Translations under genes and position numbers: made by a program
Shown here: positions 8,745 to 18,499 of the stretch, one piece after another
Numbering within the stretch: position 1 is the stretch's first letter
Layout: every line of letters starts with the position of its first letter
The notes under the pieces: generated by a model
What the model was told of the DNA's origin: nothing
Database searches by the model: none
What the model saw: the letters and a program-made list of their open reading frames with translations, nothing else
Assembly (NCBI RefSeq): GCF_018885305.1
Contig: NZ_CP076544.1
Location: forward strand, 2,046,001-2,110,000
Direction of reading: 5' to 3'
DNA: 64,000 bases
From: Curtobacterium sp. L6-1
GTDB taxonomy: Bacteria > Actinomycetota > Actinomycetes > Actinomycetales > Microbacteriaceae

Positions 8745-10097
8745 CTACCAGTCGTGCACGGTCCCGTCGGCCAGGCGGTTGAACGGCAGGTAGGCCTGCT
8801 CGTACGGGTACTTCCCCGCCTCGTCGACGTCGAGCGTCACGCCGAGGCCCGGCTCGTCGCCCGGGTGCAGGTACCCGTCCGTGAAGGTGGACGTCTGCCG
8901 GAACACCTGGTTCGTCCGCGGCCCGTGCCGCATGTACTCCTGGATGCCGAAGTTGTGGATCGCGAGGCCGAGGTGCATCTGCGCCGCGAGTCCCACCGGC
9001 GAGATGTCCGTCGGCCCGTGGAACCCGGACTTCACCTGGTACATCGCCGCGTAGTCCATCGTCTTGCGCAGCGGGGTGACGCCGCCCATGTGCGTGACGG
9101 CACCGCGGACGTAGTCGATGAGCTGGTCGCGGATGACGTCCTTGAAGTCCCAGATCGTGTTGAAGACCTCGCCGATCGCGAGCGGCGTCGTGGTGTGCTG
9201 CCGGACGAGCCGTAGCGCCTCCTGGTTCTCGGCGGGGGTGCAGTCCTCGAGCCAGAACAGGTCGTACGGCTCCAGGCTCTTGCCGAGCTTGGCGGCCTGG
9301 ATCGGCGTCATCCGGTGGTGACCGTCGTGCAGGAGCGGCAGGTCCGGGCCGAACTCGTTGCGCACCGCCTCGAACACCGTCGGGAGGTGTCGGAGGTAGG
9401 CGCGGGTGTCCCAGTCCTCCATCGCCGGGACGGCACCGCGCTGCGCGGGCTCGAAGTCGTACCGGACGCCGGCGTTGCCCTCGGTGGTCCGGTTCGACGC
9501 GATGCCGTAGATGCTCTCGAGCCCGGGCACGCCGGTCTGCACGCGGATCGACCGGTACCCCTCCGCCTGGTGCGCGCGGATCGAGTCGAACAGCTCGGGC
9601 AGCTCCTTGCCCGACGCGTGGCCGTACGCCATGAGTCCGGTGCGCGACGCCCCGCCGAGCAGCTGGTAGAGCGGCATGCCGGCGACCTTGGCCTTGATGT
9701 CCCACAGCGCCATGTCGACGGCGGCGATGGCGGCCATCGTGACCGGGCCGCGACGCCAGTACGAGGAGCGGTAGAGGAACTGCCAGGCGTCCTCGATGCG
9801 GCTGGCGTCACGACCGACGAGCAGCGGCACGACGTGCTCGGACAGGTAGGTGGCGACAGCGAGTTCGCGGCCGTTCAGGGTCGCGTCGCCGAGGCCCGTG
9901 ACGCCGTCGGCCGTGGTGAGCTTCAGGGTGACGAAGTTGCGGTCGGGGCTCGTGACGACGACCTCGGCGCGGTCGAGGAGCTGGCCGCGGTCGGTGCTCG
10001 CCCAGGTGTCGGGGCGGGAGGCGGAGGCTGCGGTCGCGGGGCCGTCGTCGCGGGATCCCGGGGCCGGGTCGGCGACGCGGTCGGTCGGGTCGGTCAT
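8745..10097 (-). CDS. manD: Mannonate dehydratase-like enolase superfamily enzyme
   Basis: The sequence matches the ManD/RspA group, which dehydrates D-mannonate to 2-keto-3-deoxygluconate using Mg2+. Visible family motifs are [23 protein letters not shown], the metal-ligand strands [16 protein letters not shown] and AIGEVFN, and the C-terminal [13 protein letters not shown]. Length is 450 residues because of a ~38-residue disordered Asp/Ala/Ser-rich N-terminal extension. ATG 10097 has a strong AAGGAG site, so the extension looks genuine. It lies 73 bp downstream of gntK on the same strand, suggesting a hexuronate/gluconate operon. Some family members have little or no dehydratase activity. 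Confidence 0.88.
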   Translation of the reverse strand: MTDPTDRVADPAPGSRDDGPATAASASRPDTWASTDRGQLLDRAEVVVTSPDRNFVTLKLTTADGVTGLGDATLNGRELAVATYLSEHVVPLLVGRDASRIEDAWQFLYRSSYWRRGPVTMAAIAAVDMALWDIKAKVAGMPLYQLLGGASRTGLMAYGHASGKELPELFDSIRAHQAEGYRSIRVQTGVPGLESIYGIASNRTTEGNAGVRYDFEPAQRGAVPAMEDWDTRAYLRHLPTVFEAVRNEFGPDLPLLHDGHHRMTPIQAAKLGKSLEPYDLFWLEDCTPAENQEALRLVRQHTTTPLAIGEVFNTIWDFKDVIRDQLIDYVRGAVTHMGGVTPLRKTMDYAAMYQVKSGFHGPTDISPVGLAAQMHLGLAIHNFGIQEYMRHGPRTNQVFRQTSTFTDGYLHPGDEPGLGVTLDVDEAGKYPYEQAYLPFNRLADGTVHDW

Positions 10098-10170
10098 GTG
10101 CGGCTCCTTCGTCGCGGTGCCGCGGTGGTCCCCGCGGCGGGGTGGAGGCTGTCCGGCGCCTCGGGGTCGC

Positions 10171-10698
10171 CTAGGGCAGGACGGCCAGGATCTGGGCGAC
10201 CGTCTCGTCGACCGAGCCGTGGATCGCGACGGCGCCGAAGGCCTCGTCGGACTCCGGCCGCTCCAGGGTCGCGAACTGCGAGTCGAGCAGCGAGTTCGGC
10301 ATGTACTCGTGGTGCCGGTGGCTCTGCCGCTCGGCGATCAGCTCGCGCGAGCCGTCCAGGAACGCGATGAACAGCGTCGGTGCGTCCTCGCGGAGGCGGT
10401 CGCGGTACGCACGCTTCAGCGCCGAGTTCGCCATCACGCAGCGGGAGCCGGAGGCCTGCACCGCCGCGATCCGCTCCGAGCACGCGTCGAGCCACGGGCG
10501 GCGGTCCTCGTCGGTGAGCGGGATGCCCTCGTGCATCTTGTCCTTGTTCACCTGCGGGTGGAGGGCGTCGGCGTCGACGAACTCGGCGGCCTCCCCGCGT
10601 GCGACGAGTGCGGCGGTCAGGGCCTCGCCCACCGTCGACTTGCCGGAGCCGGAGACCCCCATCACGAGCACGGGCGGGAGTCGGGTCGCATCGGCCAT
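10171..10698 (-). CDS. gntK: Gluconokinase (thermoresistant type)
   Basis: This enzyme phosphorylates D-gluconate to 6-phosphogluconate. The 175-residue protein has the Walker A motif GVSGSGKST, the family motif [14 protein letters not shown], and the [15 protein letters not shown] segment. It is divergent from gnd, which consumes its product, so the intergenic 113 bp likely coordinates both. Start ATG 10698 has no Shine-Dalgarno, but a TACTGT hexamer ends six bases upstream, suggesting a leaderless transcript. Confidence 0.93.
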   Translation of the reverse strand: MADATRLPPVLVMGVSGSGKSTVGEALTAALVARGEAAEFVDADALHPQVNKDKMHEGIPLTDEDRRPWLDACSERIAAVQASGSRCVMANSALKRAYRDRLREDAPTLFIAFLDGSRELIAERQSHRHHEYMPNSLLDSQFATLERPESDEAFGAVAIHGSVDETVAQILAVLP

Positions 10699-10704
10699 GC
10701 ATCC

Positions 10705-10710
10705 ACAGTA
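10705..10710 (-). promoter_or_regulatory. Leaderless -10 element of gntK
   Basis: TACTGT on the minus strand is followed by exactly six bases and the gntK ATG. This geometry would put the transcription start on the A of the start codon. The same arrangement recurs at many genes in the window. Confidence 0.5.
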
Positions 10711-10811
10711 CGAACAGGTCGGGCCGCTGTCCCCAGGATGCGGAGTACCTGGATGGACGGATCGACGGCTGCATAGATTGGCGGTGGCCGTCAGGACACG
10801 AAGGAGTCGAC

Positions 10812-12268
10812 GTGGCAGACAACAAGGAACAGGCGAACATCGGGGTCATCGGCCTCGCAGTGATGGGCTCGAACCTGGCGCGGAACCTCGCGTCACGTGA
10901 GGGCAACACCGTCGCGGTCTACAACCGCACCTACGCCCGCACCGAGGAGCTCCTGCAGGAGCACGGCGACATGGGCTTCATCGCATCCGAGGACATCGAC
11001 GGATTCGTCGCCTCGCTCGCGAAGCCGCGTACCGCGATCATCATGGTGCAGGCCGGGAAGGGCACCGACGCCGTGATCTCGCAGCTCGCCGAGCGGTTCG
11101 AGGAAGGCGACATCATCGTCGACGGCGGCAACGCGAACTTCCACGACACCATCCGCCGCGAGCACGACCTGCGCGAGAAGGGCCTGAACTTCGTCGGCAC
11201 CGGGATCTCCGGCGGCGAGGAGGGCGCGCTCAAGGGCCCGTCGATCATGCCCGGCGGATCGGACGAGGCGTGGAAGACGCTCGGTCCGATCCTGACCTCG
11301 ATCGCCGCGGTGGCCGAGGGCGAGCCCTGCGTCACGCACGTCGGCACGGACGGTGCCGGGCACTTCGTCAAGATGGTGCACAACGGCATCGAGTACGCCG
11401 ACATGCAGCTCATCGCGGAGTCGTACGACCTGCTCCGCCGCGTCGGCGGGTACAGCGTCGAGCAGCTCGTCGACGTGTTCGACGAGTGGAACAAGGGCGA
11501 CCTCGAGTCCTACCTGATCGAGATCACCGGCGAGGTCCTCAAGCAGCACGACGCCGACACCGGCAAACCACTCGTCGACCTCATCCGTGACGAGGCGGGG
11601 TCGAAGGGCACGGGTGTGTGGACCGTGCAGAACGCGGTCGGGCTCGGCATCCCGGTGTCCGGCATCGGCGAGGCCGTCTTCGCCCGGGCGGTCTCCTCGA
11701 GGCCGTCCCAGCGCGCCGCCGTCCAGCGGTCGGTCACGAAGCGCCCCGACATCGCCGAGGTGTCGGACACGTTCGCGGACGACGTCCGTGCGGCGCTGTA
11801 CGCATCGAAGGTCGTCGCGTACGCACAGGGCTTCGACCTCATCATCGCCGGGGCGAAGGAGTACGACTGGGACATCGACCTGGGCGACATGGCGAAGATC
11901 TGGCGCGGCGGGTGCATCATCCGTGCGCAGTTCCTCAACCGCATCGTCGAGGCGTACGACAAGGACCCGGAGCTCGAGTCGCTGCTGGTCGACCCGTACT
12001 TCGCGGACGCCGTCGCCGAGGGTGAAGCCGCCTGGCGTCGCATCGTCGGCATCGCTGCGGCGTCGGGTGTCCCCGCACCCGGGTTCTCGTCGGCGCTGTC
12101 GTACTTCGACTCGTTGGCGTCCGAGCGGCTGCCCGCCGCGCTCATCCAGGGCAGCGTGACTTCTTCGGCGCGCACACCTACCAGCGCATCGACAAGGACG
12201 GCACGTTCCACACGCTCTGGTCCGAGGACGACCGGCGCGAGGTCGAGCAGGAGCCGTCCACGCACTAG
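10812..12268 (+). pseudogene. gnd: 6-phosphogluconate dehydrogenase (decarboxylating), frameshifted near 12152
   Basis: Gnd oxidises 6-phosphogluconate to ribulose-5-phosphate with CO2 release. The start is GTG 10812 with AAGGAG upstream. Family motifs are intact: GVIGLAVMGSNLARN, GGNANFHD, GTGISGGEEGALKGPSIMPGG and KMVHNGIEY. After codon 447 (ALIQG) the frame is lost. One missing C after 12152 would restore QRDFFGAHTYQRIDKDG and an end at the TAG 12266-12268, giving the normal ~485 residues. The lost tail carries conserved active-site Arg/His residues in this family. As given, the frame runs on to 12509 across the next gene. A sequencing or assembly error in a GGGCC run is as likely as a true mutation. 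Confidence 0.9.
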
Positions 12269-12279
12269 TCGGACGGTCG

Positions 12280-12318
12280 GACGGGCACGACCACGGGCGC
12301 TCCGTGGTCGTGCCCGTC
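12280..12318. terminator. Strong hairpin terminator between gnd and the convergent gene
   Basis: A perfect 17-bp stem (GACGGGCACGACCACGG and its complement) with loop GCGCT lies 11 bp after the gnd TAG. There is no long T-run, as usual in high-GC actinobacteria. It can serve both convergent genes. Confidence 0.75.
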
Positions 12319-12370
12319 GCTGCGCGGGGTGCTGGGGCCGTGCGGGTGCTGGGGCTGCGCGGTCTGCGGC

Positions 12371-13210
12371 TCAGGCGACGATGCGCTCGCGGACCAAGCG
12401 GGTGAGCAGGTCGTCGAGACGGTCGCCACGGCCGAGCAGCCGGTCGGACCCCGGCGCGACCCGGACGAAGAACGTCACCACGGCCGCGGTGTCGTCGGTG
12501 CGGACGTAGTGCACGACCACCGCGGGCGCAGGGCGGCGGGTGGCTCCCGGTACCGTCACGTCCTCGACGCCGACGTGCACCACCCGGCTCCAACGGATCA
12601 CCAGCAGACGGGTGGCCCGGCGTCCGTCGAGTTCCCACAGGGACGCCTCGGTCGCGCCGAACGCCCAGGTCACCCGGTCGGCCAGCGGCGCCTCCGGGCG
12701 GACGGACGCGATCGTCTCGCGGAGTTCGGGAGTCGGCGTCGCGGGGACCACCCACACCGTCGGGTCGACCCGCCGCACCGCTGCCTCGAGGAGGTCGTCC
12801 GCGCGCCGTCGTCCGGCGCTCCTGGCCCGGACGACCGCCACGACGACGACCGCGACCCCCACCGCGACGGCGACGGCCTCGGCGATGCCGAACGCGGTGA
12901 GGTCGGCCTCCGGGTCGATCGAGACCACGATCACCCGCGCGGTCAGGAGCAGCGCCCAGACGCCGACGATCGCCCAGCGCAGGGCCAACAGGCGCTGGTA
13001 CGAGGACCAGCTGCGCCAGCCGCGACCCTCGCCGTCGATGCGACCGGCCCCGTCGACCGGTGCGCGGCCGGCTCGGTCGGGACGTCCGGCCCCGCGAGCA
13101 CGGCCGGTCCCACGCGCGCGACCAGCCCGTCGGGCGCCACCACCCCAGTGGGCGCCACCGTCCCGTCGGGCACCACCGGGGCCCGGGAGGTGGTCTGGTC
13201 GCCGTGGCAC
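12371..13210 (-). CDS. Two-helix membrane protein of unknown function
   Basis: The C-terminal ~190 residues are well structured: two membrane helices (RWAIVGVWALLLTARVIVV and a Val/Ala-rich helix after an acidic loop), then a soluble ~130-residue domain ending RLVRERIVA. The N-terminal ~75 residues are Gly/Arg/Ala low complexity. I choose GTG 13210 because a CAGGAT hexamer ends six bases upstream (leaderless geometry). The frame stays open to 13381, but that would run into the upstream divergent region. The family is not recognised. It converges on gnd. Confidence 0.65.
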   Translation of the reverse strand: MPRRPDHLPGPGGARRDGGAHWGGGARRAGRARGTGRARGAGRPDRAGRAPVDGAGRIDGEGRGWRSWSSYQRLLALRWAIVGVWALLLTARVIVVSIDPEADLTAFGIAEAVAVAVGVAVVVVAVVRARSAGRRRADDLLEAAVRRVDPTVWVVPATPTPELRETIASVRPEAPLADRVTWAFGATEASLWELDGRRATRLLVIRWSRVVHVGVEDVTVPGATRRPAPAVVVHYVRTDDTAAVVTFFVRVAPGSDRLLGRGDRLDDLLTRLVRERIVA

Positions 13211-13482
13211 GGTCCGATCCTGCCACGCTCCCCGGGCACCACCCTCCCCACCAGGTGAACGTGCCCTGTCCACCTGCACGACGGCGGTCGTTGGACGGGG
13301 CGCCCGGTCACGGACGCCGGGGCGCCGCGTCGTGGGCACCGGGGCGACCCTGGTCACCGGGGTCACCCAGGTCGAGGGCACCGCGTCGAGGGCACCGGGG
13401 CGACCGTACCGAGGGCACCGTCCGGACGAGCGGGCCCGTCGAGGGGTACCGTCCGCGCGTCCCGTTCCCAGCGCCCCTGACC

Positions 13483-13488
13483 TACGAT
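13483..13488 (+). promoter_or_regulatory. Leaderless -10 element of the molybdopterin oxidoreductase gene
   Basis: TACGAT is followed by six bases and the GTG start codon at 13495. No Shine-Dalgarno precedes that GTG. This supports both the start choice and a leaderless mRNA. Confidence 0.6.
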
Positions 13489-13494
13489 CCGATC

Positions 13495-15072
13495 GTGACC
13501 GAGCCAGACCCGCGCCTCCTCCCGCACCGCAGGTGGGCGGCAGCGCTCACCGGCGTCATCGCGATGCTCGCCTTCCTCGCCGTCGCCGAACTCGGGGCGC
13601 TCGTCCTCGGTGGCGCCGGCAGCCCCCTCGTCGCGGTGGGCTCCGCCGTCATCGACCTCGCACCGCGGGCTGCGAAGGACCTCATGGTGTCGCTCTTCGG
13701 CACCGGGGACAAGGTCGCGCTGTTCGTCCTCATGACGGTCGTCCTGGTCGCGATCACCGCGGGCGCCGGTGTACTCGAACGGGTCCGACCGCCCTACGGC
13801 GCATTGGTCTTCGCGGCCGGCGGGTTGCTCGCCCTCCTCGCGGTCACCACCCGGTCCGGCAGCGGCACCCTCGACGGCGCCCCCACGGTCGCCGGGGTCG
13901 CCGCGGCCGTCGTCGTCCTCCGCCTGCTGCTCCAGCGCCTCCGCCGGTGGGAGGACGCCCGGGCCGTCCCCACCGCTGCCACGGACCGCGCCGACGCGGT
14001 CCAGCGACGCTCCTTCATCGCATGGGCGGTGACGACCGGAGCGGTCGCAGCCGTCGTGGGAGGCGCCTCCCGGCTGGGCTCGGCCTCGCTGCAGGCCGCA
14101 GCGGCCGTGCGCCGCGCCGTCCGCCTGCCCGAGCCGGCGACGGCCGCCGCCCCGGTGCCGAGCGGCGCGAGCCTGGACGTCGAGGGGATCACGCCCTACG
14201 TCACCCCGAACGCGGACTTCTACCGGATCGACACCGCACTCCGGGTGCCGTCGATCGACCCGGCCGACTGGTCGCTGAGGATCACGGGTGAGGTCGAGGA
14301 CGAGGTCGAGATCACCTGGGACGAACTGCTCGCCCTCCCCCTCGAGGAGCACATGGCGACGCTGAGCTGCGTGTCGAACGAGGTCGGCGGGGACCTCATC
14401 GGCAACGCGCTGTGGCTCGGGTACCCCATCCGGTCCCTGCTGGCGCGCGCACGGCCCCGGTCCGGCGCGGACATGGTGCTGTCGCGCAGCATCGACGGCT
14501 TCACGGCCGGAACCCCGCTCGACGTTCTGCAGGACGAGGGGACGCAGGCGCTCGTGGCCGTCGGGATGAACGGCGAACCGCTGCCCGCCGAGCACGGCTT
14601 CCCCGCACGCCTGGTCGTGCCGGGGCTGTTCGGGTACGTCTCCGCGACGAAGTGGGTGACCGAGCTCCAGGTGACGCGCTTCTCGCGGGCGCAGGGGTAC
14701 TGGACGCCGCGCGGGTGGTCGGAGCGCGGACCGGTGAAGCTCGAGTCGCGGATCGACACCCCGTCCGACGGCGCCTCGGTCTCAGTCGGCGACCGGGTGC
14801 CGATCGCCGGTGTCGCGTGGCAGCCGCACACGGGCGTCAAGGCCGTGCAGGTGAAGGTTGGCGACGCGGACTGGCAGGACGCCGAACTGGCCGACTCGGT
14901 CTCCGCCGACACGTGGCGGCAGTGGGTGTACCGCTGGACGGCCACGAAGGGGCGGCACGAGGTGCAGGTCCGCGCGGTCAGTGCGGACGGCGAGGTGCAG
15001 ACCAGCGTGCAGCGGCCGCCGGCGCCGAACGGTGCGTCGGGGTGGCACGGGGTCACGATCACGGCGTCCTGA
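13495..15072 (+). CDS. Membrane-anchored sulfite-oxidase-family molybdopterin oxidoreductase
   Basis: This 525-residue protein has about five N-terminal membrane helices (1-190). An oxidoreductase molybdopterin-binding domain follows (about 225-410), with the Mo-coordinating Cys292 in LSCVSNEVGG. A C-terminal Mo-co dimerisation Ig-like domain completes it (about 420-520). The last helix precedes the catalytic domain, so catalysis is probably extracytoplasmic. The substrate is unknown; sulfite-oxidase and YedY-like enzymes share the fold. Start GTG 13495 follows a TACGAT leaderless promoter. It converges on the methyltransferase gene. Confidence 0.9.
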   Translation: MTEPDPRLLPHRRWAAALTGVIAMLAFLAVAELGALVLGGAGSPLVAVGSAVIDLAPRAAKDLMVSLFGTGDKVALFVLMTVVLVAITAGAGVLERVRPPYGALVFAAGGLLALLAVTTRSGSGTLDGAPTVAGVAAAVVVLRLLLQRLRRWEDARAVPTAATDRADAVQRRSFIAWAVTTGAVAAVVGGASRLGSASLQAAAAVRRAVRLPEPATAAAPVPSGASLDVEGITPYVTPNADFYRIDTALRVPSIDPADWSLRITGEVEDEVEITWDELLALPLEEHMATLSCVSNEVGGDLIGNALWLGYPIRSLLARARPRSGADMVLSRSIDGFTAGTPLDVLQDEGTQALVAVGMNGEPLPAEHGFPARLVVPGLFGYVSATKWVTELQVTRFSRAQGYWTPRGWSERGPVKLESRIDTPSDGASVSVGDRVPIAGVAWQPHTGVKAVQVKVGDADWQDAELADSVSADTWRQWVYRWTATKGRHEVQVRAVSADGEVQTSVQRPPAPNGASGWHGVTITAS

Positions 15073-15183
15073 CGGGGCCGGACCGGTGGCCGCGGGCGGG
15101 GCCGGTCAGCGGTGACCGCGGGCAGGGCCCGACCGTGGCCGCGGGCGGTGCCGGACCGGTGACCGTCGACGGGGTCCGGGTCG
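15073..15183. repeat. Short GC-rich tandem repeats between convergent genes
   Basis: The spacer holds three to four degenerate copies of a ~28-bp unit built around GACCGGTGGCCGCGGGCGG and GACCGTGGCCGCGGGCGG. Units can pair through CCGCGG. No gene is visible. It may act as a bidirectional termination zone. Confidence 0.5.
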
Positions 15184-15184
15184 G

Positions 15185-15964
15185 TCAGTCGGGCAGGGTC
15201 GCGACGACGCAGGTTCCGTCGACCTCGTCGTCCCGGGCGACCTCGACGCCGAGGCCGGCGGCCCGGAAGAGCTCCCCCGACGCCGACGCCTGGTCCGCCG
15301 ACACCTCGATGACCACGGCGCCGCCGGGTCGCAGCCAGTCGCCCGCCTCGGCAGCGATCCGTCGGTGCAGGTCGAGGCCGTCGGCCCCGCCGTCGAGGGC
15401 GACCCGATGCTCGTGGTCACGGGCCTCCGACGGCATGGTCGTGATCGCGTCCGTCGGGACGTAGGGCGCGTTCACCGCGACGACGTCGACGGCACCGCGG
15501 AAGCGCGTGGGCAGCGGCGCGAACAGGTCTCCGGTCACGACGATGCCGCGGTCGCCGAGGTTCTCGGCAGCGACGTCGGTGGCATCCGGGTCGACGTCGG
15601 CCGCGACCAGGTCGAGCGGCCCGATCCGTTCGAGCAGCGCCAGGCCGATCGCGCCGGCTCCGCAGCACAGGTCCACGACGCGGTCGTACTGCTGCAGGCG
15701 ACGCGCGGCCTGCACCACGACGGCTCGGGTACGTGCGCGGGGCACGAAGACGCCGGGCGTCACGCGGACCCGGTGCCCGTCGAAGGCGGCCCAGCCGAGG
15801 ACGTACTCGAGGGGCTCCCCCGCGATCCGTCGCTGCACGAGGCCGCGCAGGCGACCCGGGTCCCCGTCACCGGCCGCCAGCAGGAGGTCGGCTTCGTCCT
15901 CGGCGAAGACGCTCCCGCCGGCCCGGAGTCGGGCGGCGAGGGCGTCCCGCGCGGTCAGTGCCAC
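15185..15964 (-). CDS. HemK/PrmC-like protein N5-glutamine methyltransferase
   Basis: This 259-residue SAM-dependent methyltransferase has the glycine motif VVDLCCGAGAIGLAL and the acidic SAM-binding strand VAADVDPDA. The catalytic motif is NAPYVPT where canonical PrmC has NPPY. That NAPY variant marks a distinct actinobacterial PrmC-like group whose substrate is not certain. The N-terminal ~75 residues contain the helical substrate-binding region. Start is GTG 15964, 16 bp after prs ends, so it is probably co-transcribed with glmU-prs. Confidence 0.82.
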   Translation of the reverse strand: MALTARDALAARLRAGGSVFAEDEADLLLAAGDGDPGRLRGLVQRRIAGEPLEYVLGWAAFDGHRVRVTPGVFVPRARTRAVVVQAARRLQQYDRVVDLCCGAGAIGLALLERIGPLDLVAADVDPDATDVAAENLGDRGIVVTGDLFAPLPTRFRGAVDVVAVNAPYVPTDAITTMPSEARDHEHRVALDGGADGLDLHRRIAAEAGDWLRPGGAVVIEVSADQASASGELFRAAGLGVEVARDDEVDGTCVVATLPD

Positions 15965-15980
15965 TGCCGGGCTCGAGGAC

Positions 15981-16958
15981 TCAGGCGGCGCCGTCGAACA
16001 TCGACGTCACCGAGCCGTCGTCGAAGACCTCGTGGATGGCGCGTGCGATGAGCGGTGCGATCGGCAGGACCTCGAGCTTGTCCCAGCGCTTCTCGACCGG
16101 CACCGGGAGGGTGTCGGTGACGACCACGCGGTCGATGAACTCGCTCTGCAGCAGTTCGGTCGCGGGGTCGGAGAACACGGCGTGCGTGGCGGCGACGACG
16201 ACGCCCTTGGCACCGCTGGCCTTGAGGGCCCCGGCCGCCTTCGCGATCGTCCGGCCGGTGTCGATGAGGTCGTCGACGAGCAGACACCAGCGACCGGACA
16301 CGTCACCGACGATCTCGTGCACGGAGACCTGGTTCGGCACGAGCGGGTCGCGACGCTTGTGGATGATCGCGAGCGGGGCGCCGAGCTTCTCGGACCAGAT
16401 GTCGGCGACGCGGACGCGGCCCATGTCGGGCGAGACGACGGTCAGGGTCTCCGGGTCGAGCATCTCCTTGAAGCGCTCGAGCAGGACGGGCATGGCGAAC
16501 AGGTGGTCGACGGGGCCGTCGAAGAAGCCCTGGATCTGCGGTGCGTGCAGGTCGACGCTCATGATGCGGTGGGCGCCGGCGGCCTTGAAGAGGTCCGCGA
16601 CGAGGCGGGCCGAGATCGGCTCGCGCCCGCGGCCCTTCTTGTCCTGACGGGCGTAGGGGTAGAACGGCGCGACGACGGTGATGCGCTTGGCGGAGGCACG
16701 CTTGAGCGCGTCCACCATGATGAGCTGCTCCATGAGCCACTCGTTGATCGGGGCGGTGTGCGACTGGATGACGAAGGCGTCACACCCGCGCACCGACTCG
16801 TCGAAGCGGGCGTAGAGCTCACCGTTCGCGAAGGTCCGGGCGTCGGTGGGGACGAGGTCGACACCGAGCTCTTCCGCGATCGCCTTCGACAGCTCCGGGT
16901 GCGCTCGCCCGGAGACCAGGACGAGTCGCTTCTGGCCGGTTGTCTTGATTCCGGACAC
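15981..16958 (-). CDS. prs: Ribose-phosphate pyrophosphokinase
   Basis: Prs makes PRPP from ribose-5-phosphate and ATP for nucleotide, His and Trp synthesis. The 325-residue protein shows FANGELYARF, the catalytic flexible loop (YARQDKKGRGREPISARLVAD), the metal-binding DLHAPQIQGFFD and the PRPP-binding LVDDLIDTGRTI. Start is GTG 16958 with a distant GGGAG site. It lies 113 bp downstream of glmU, the usual actinobacterial glmU-prs pairing. Confidence 0.96.
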   Translation of the reverse strand: MSGIKTTGQKRLVLVSGRAHPELSKAIAEELGVDLVPTDARTFANGELYARFDESVRGCDAFVIQSHTAPINEWLMEQLIMVDALKRASAKRITVVAPFYPYARQDKKGRGREPISARLVADLFKAAGAHRIMSVDLHAPQIQGFFDGPVDHLFAMPVLLERFKEMLDPETLTVVSPDMGRVRVADIWSEKLGAPLAIIHKRRDPLVPNQVSVHEIVGDVSGRWCLLVDDLIDTGRTIAKAAGALKASGAKGVVVAATHAVFSDPATELLQSEFIDRVVVTDTLPVPVEKRWDKLEVLPIAPLIARAIHEVFDDGSVTSMFDGAA

Positions 16959-17071
16959 GTGTGGTGCTCACTCCCTGACCCCGCGAGGGGGCCGTTCTGA
17001 CCCCGCCGGGGCCGATGTCCTGGGCTCCGATCGGGGCCCACCGCTGACGGTCACGAGGACCGCCCAAGGTG

Positions 17072-18499
17072 TCATTCGCCTCGCGCGCGCCGAGCCGCCT
17101 CGGCCGCCGCGGTACCGGGTCGGTTCTCCTCGACCCAGCCCTCGGTGTTGCGCTGTGGGGCGTAGCTGATCGCGAGCGACCCGGCCGGCACGTCCTTGCG
17201 GATGGTCGTACCTGCACCGGTGTACGCCCCGTCGCCAATCCTAACCGGGGCGACGAACACGTTGTGCGACCCGGTCCGGACGTCCGACCCGATGACGGTG
17301 CGGTGCTTGTGCACGCCGTCGTAGTTCGCGGTGATGGTGTTCGCCCCGATGTTCGAGTCGTCACCCACCTCGGTGTCGCCGATGTACGACAGGTGCGGGA
17401 CCTTGCTGCCGCGGCCGATCACCGCGTTCTTCGTCTCGACGAAGGTGCCGATCTTGCCGCGCTCCCCCAGGATCGTGCCGGGGCGCAGGTAGGCGAACGG
17501 CCCGACCGAGGCGCCGTCACCGATCACCGCGAGGGTGGCGTCGACGCGGTTGACCGTCGCCCCGGCACCGACCTCGGTGTCGCGGAGGGTGGTGCCCGGG
17601 CCGACGACCGCACCGGCCGCGATCGCCGTCGCGCCGAGCAGCTGCGTGCCGGGCAGCACCTCGGCGTCCGGCTCGATCGTGACGTCGAGGTCGATCCACG
17701 TGGAGGCGGGGTCCTGCACGGTGACCCCGGCGAGCTGGTGCCGTCGGACGATCCGCGCGTTCAGCTCGCGGGCCGCGTCGGACAGCTGCGCGCGGTCGTT
17801 GATGCCGGCGACGAGCCACGGGTCCGTGAGCGTGACGACGTCGACCCGGCCACCCCGGGCGGCGATGAGTGCCGGGACGTCGGTGATGTACTTCTCGCCC
17901 TGCGCGTTCTCGGTCGTGAGCGCCGGCAGGACCGCGCGGAGGTGCGTGACGTCGAAGGCGTAGATGCCCGCGTTCGTCTCGGTCACCGCTCGCTGCTCGT
18001 CGGTGGCGTCCTTGTGCTCGACCACGCCCGTGAAGGCGCCCGAGGCGTCGCGGAGGATGCGCCCGAGGCCGGTCGGGTCGTCCTGGATCGCGCTGACGAA
18101 GGTCACCGCGTTGCTCTGGGACGCGTGGGCGTCGACGAGCCCGTGCAGGCTCTGCGCGTCGAGCAGCGGCACGTCGCCGGAGAGCACCACGACGACACCG
18201 TCGAAGTCGGTCGGCAGCGCGTCGACCGCCACCTGCACGGCACGTCCGGTGCCCGGGACGTCGTCCTGGTCGACCACGAGGGCGTCCGGCGCACGCTCGG
18301 TCACCTCGGCGGCGACGCGCTCCCGCTCGTGGCGCACCACGACGGCCACGTGCTCGGGCGACAGGGACTCGGCGGTCTGGAGCACGTGGGCGATGAGGGG
18401 CAGCCCGGCGAGCCGGTGCAGCACCTTGGGGAGCGTGGACTTCATGCGCGTGCCCTGCCCGGCGGCGAGGACGACGACGGCGATCCGCTGGTCGGTCAT
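17072..18499 (-). CDS. glmU: Bifunctional GlmU (N-acetylglucosamine-1-P uridyltransferase/glucosamine-1-P acetyltransferase)
   Basis: GlmU makes UDP-GlcNAc for peptidoglycan. The 475-residue protein has the uridyltransferase signature VLAAGQGTRMKS (residues ~9-20) and GDVPLL in the N-terminal half. The left-handed beta-helix acetyltransferase half follows, with hexapeptide repeats, KNAVIGRGSKVPHLSYIGD and GANTITANYDGVHKH. I take ATG 18499 (MTDQRIAV); an in-frame ATG nine bases upstream is possible. It heads the glmU-prs-methyltransferase unit. I see no tRNA in its upstream spacer. Confidence 0.96.
   Translation of the reverse strand: MTDQRIAVVVLAAGQGTRMKSTLPKVLHRLAGLPLIAHVLQTAESLSPEHVAVVVRHERERVAAEVTERAPDALVVDQDDVPGTGRAVQVAVDALPTDFDGVVVVLSGDVPLLDAQSLHGLVDAHASQSNAVTFVSAIQDDPTGLGRILRDASGAFTGVVEHKDATDEQRAVTETNAGIYAFDVTHLRAVLPALTTENAQGEKYITDVPALIAARGGRVDVVTLTDPWLVAGINDRAQLSDAARELNARIVRRHQLAGVTVQDPASTWIDLDVTIEPDAEVLPGTQLLGATAIAAGAVVGPGTTLRDTEVGAGATVNRVDATLAVIGDGASVGPFAYLRPGTILGERGKIGTFVETKNAVIGRGSKVPHLSYIGDTEVGDDSNIGANTITANYDGVHKHRTVIGSDVRTGSHNVFVAPVRIGDGAYTGAGTTIRKDVPAGSLAISYAPQRNTEGWVEENRPGTAAAEAARRARGE

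Noticed and set aside
12153..12509. Programmed frameshifting or a genuine C-terminal extension of gnd
   Set aside because: The extension is Arg/Ser/Thr-rich out-of-frame sequence running into the next gene, while the other frame restores the conserved family ending. No slippery site was seen.
13211..13381. Longer N-terminus of the membrane protein at 12371
   Set aside because: The added residues are Gly/Arg/Pro low complexity in a divergent promoter region, and GTG 13210 has a better-placed promoter.
16959..17071. tRNA in the prs-glmU spacer or upstream of glmU
   Set aside because: I looked for a T-loop and acceptor stem, since a tRNA-Gln is sometimes found near glmU; only GC hairpins were present.
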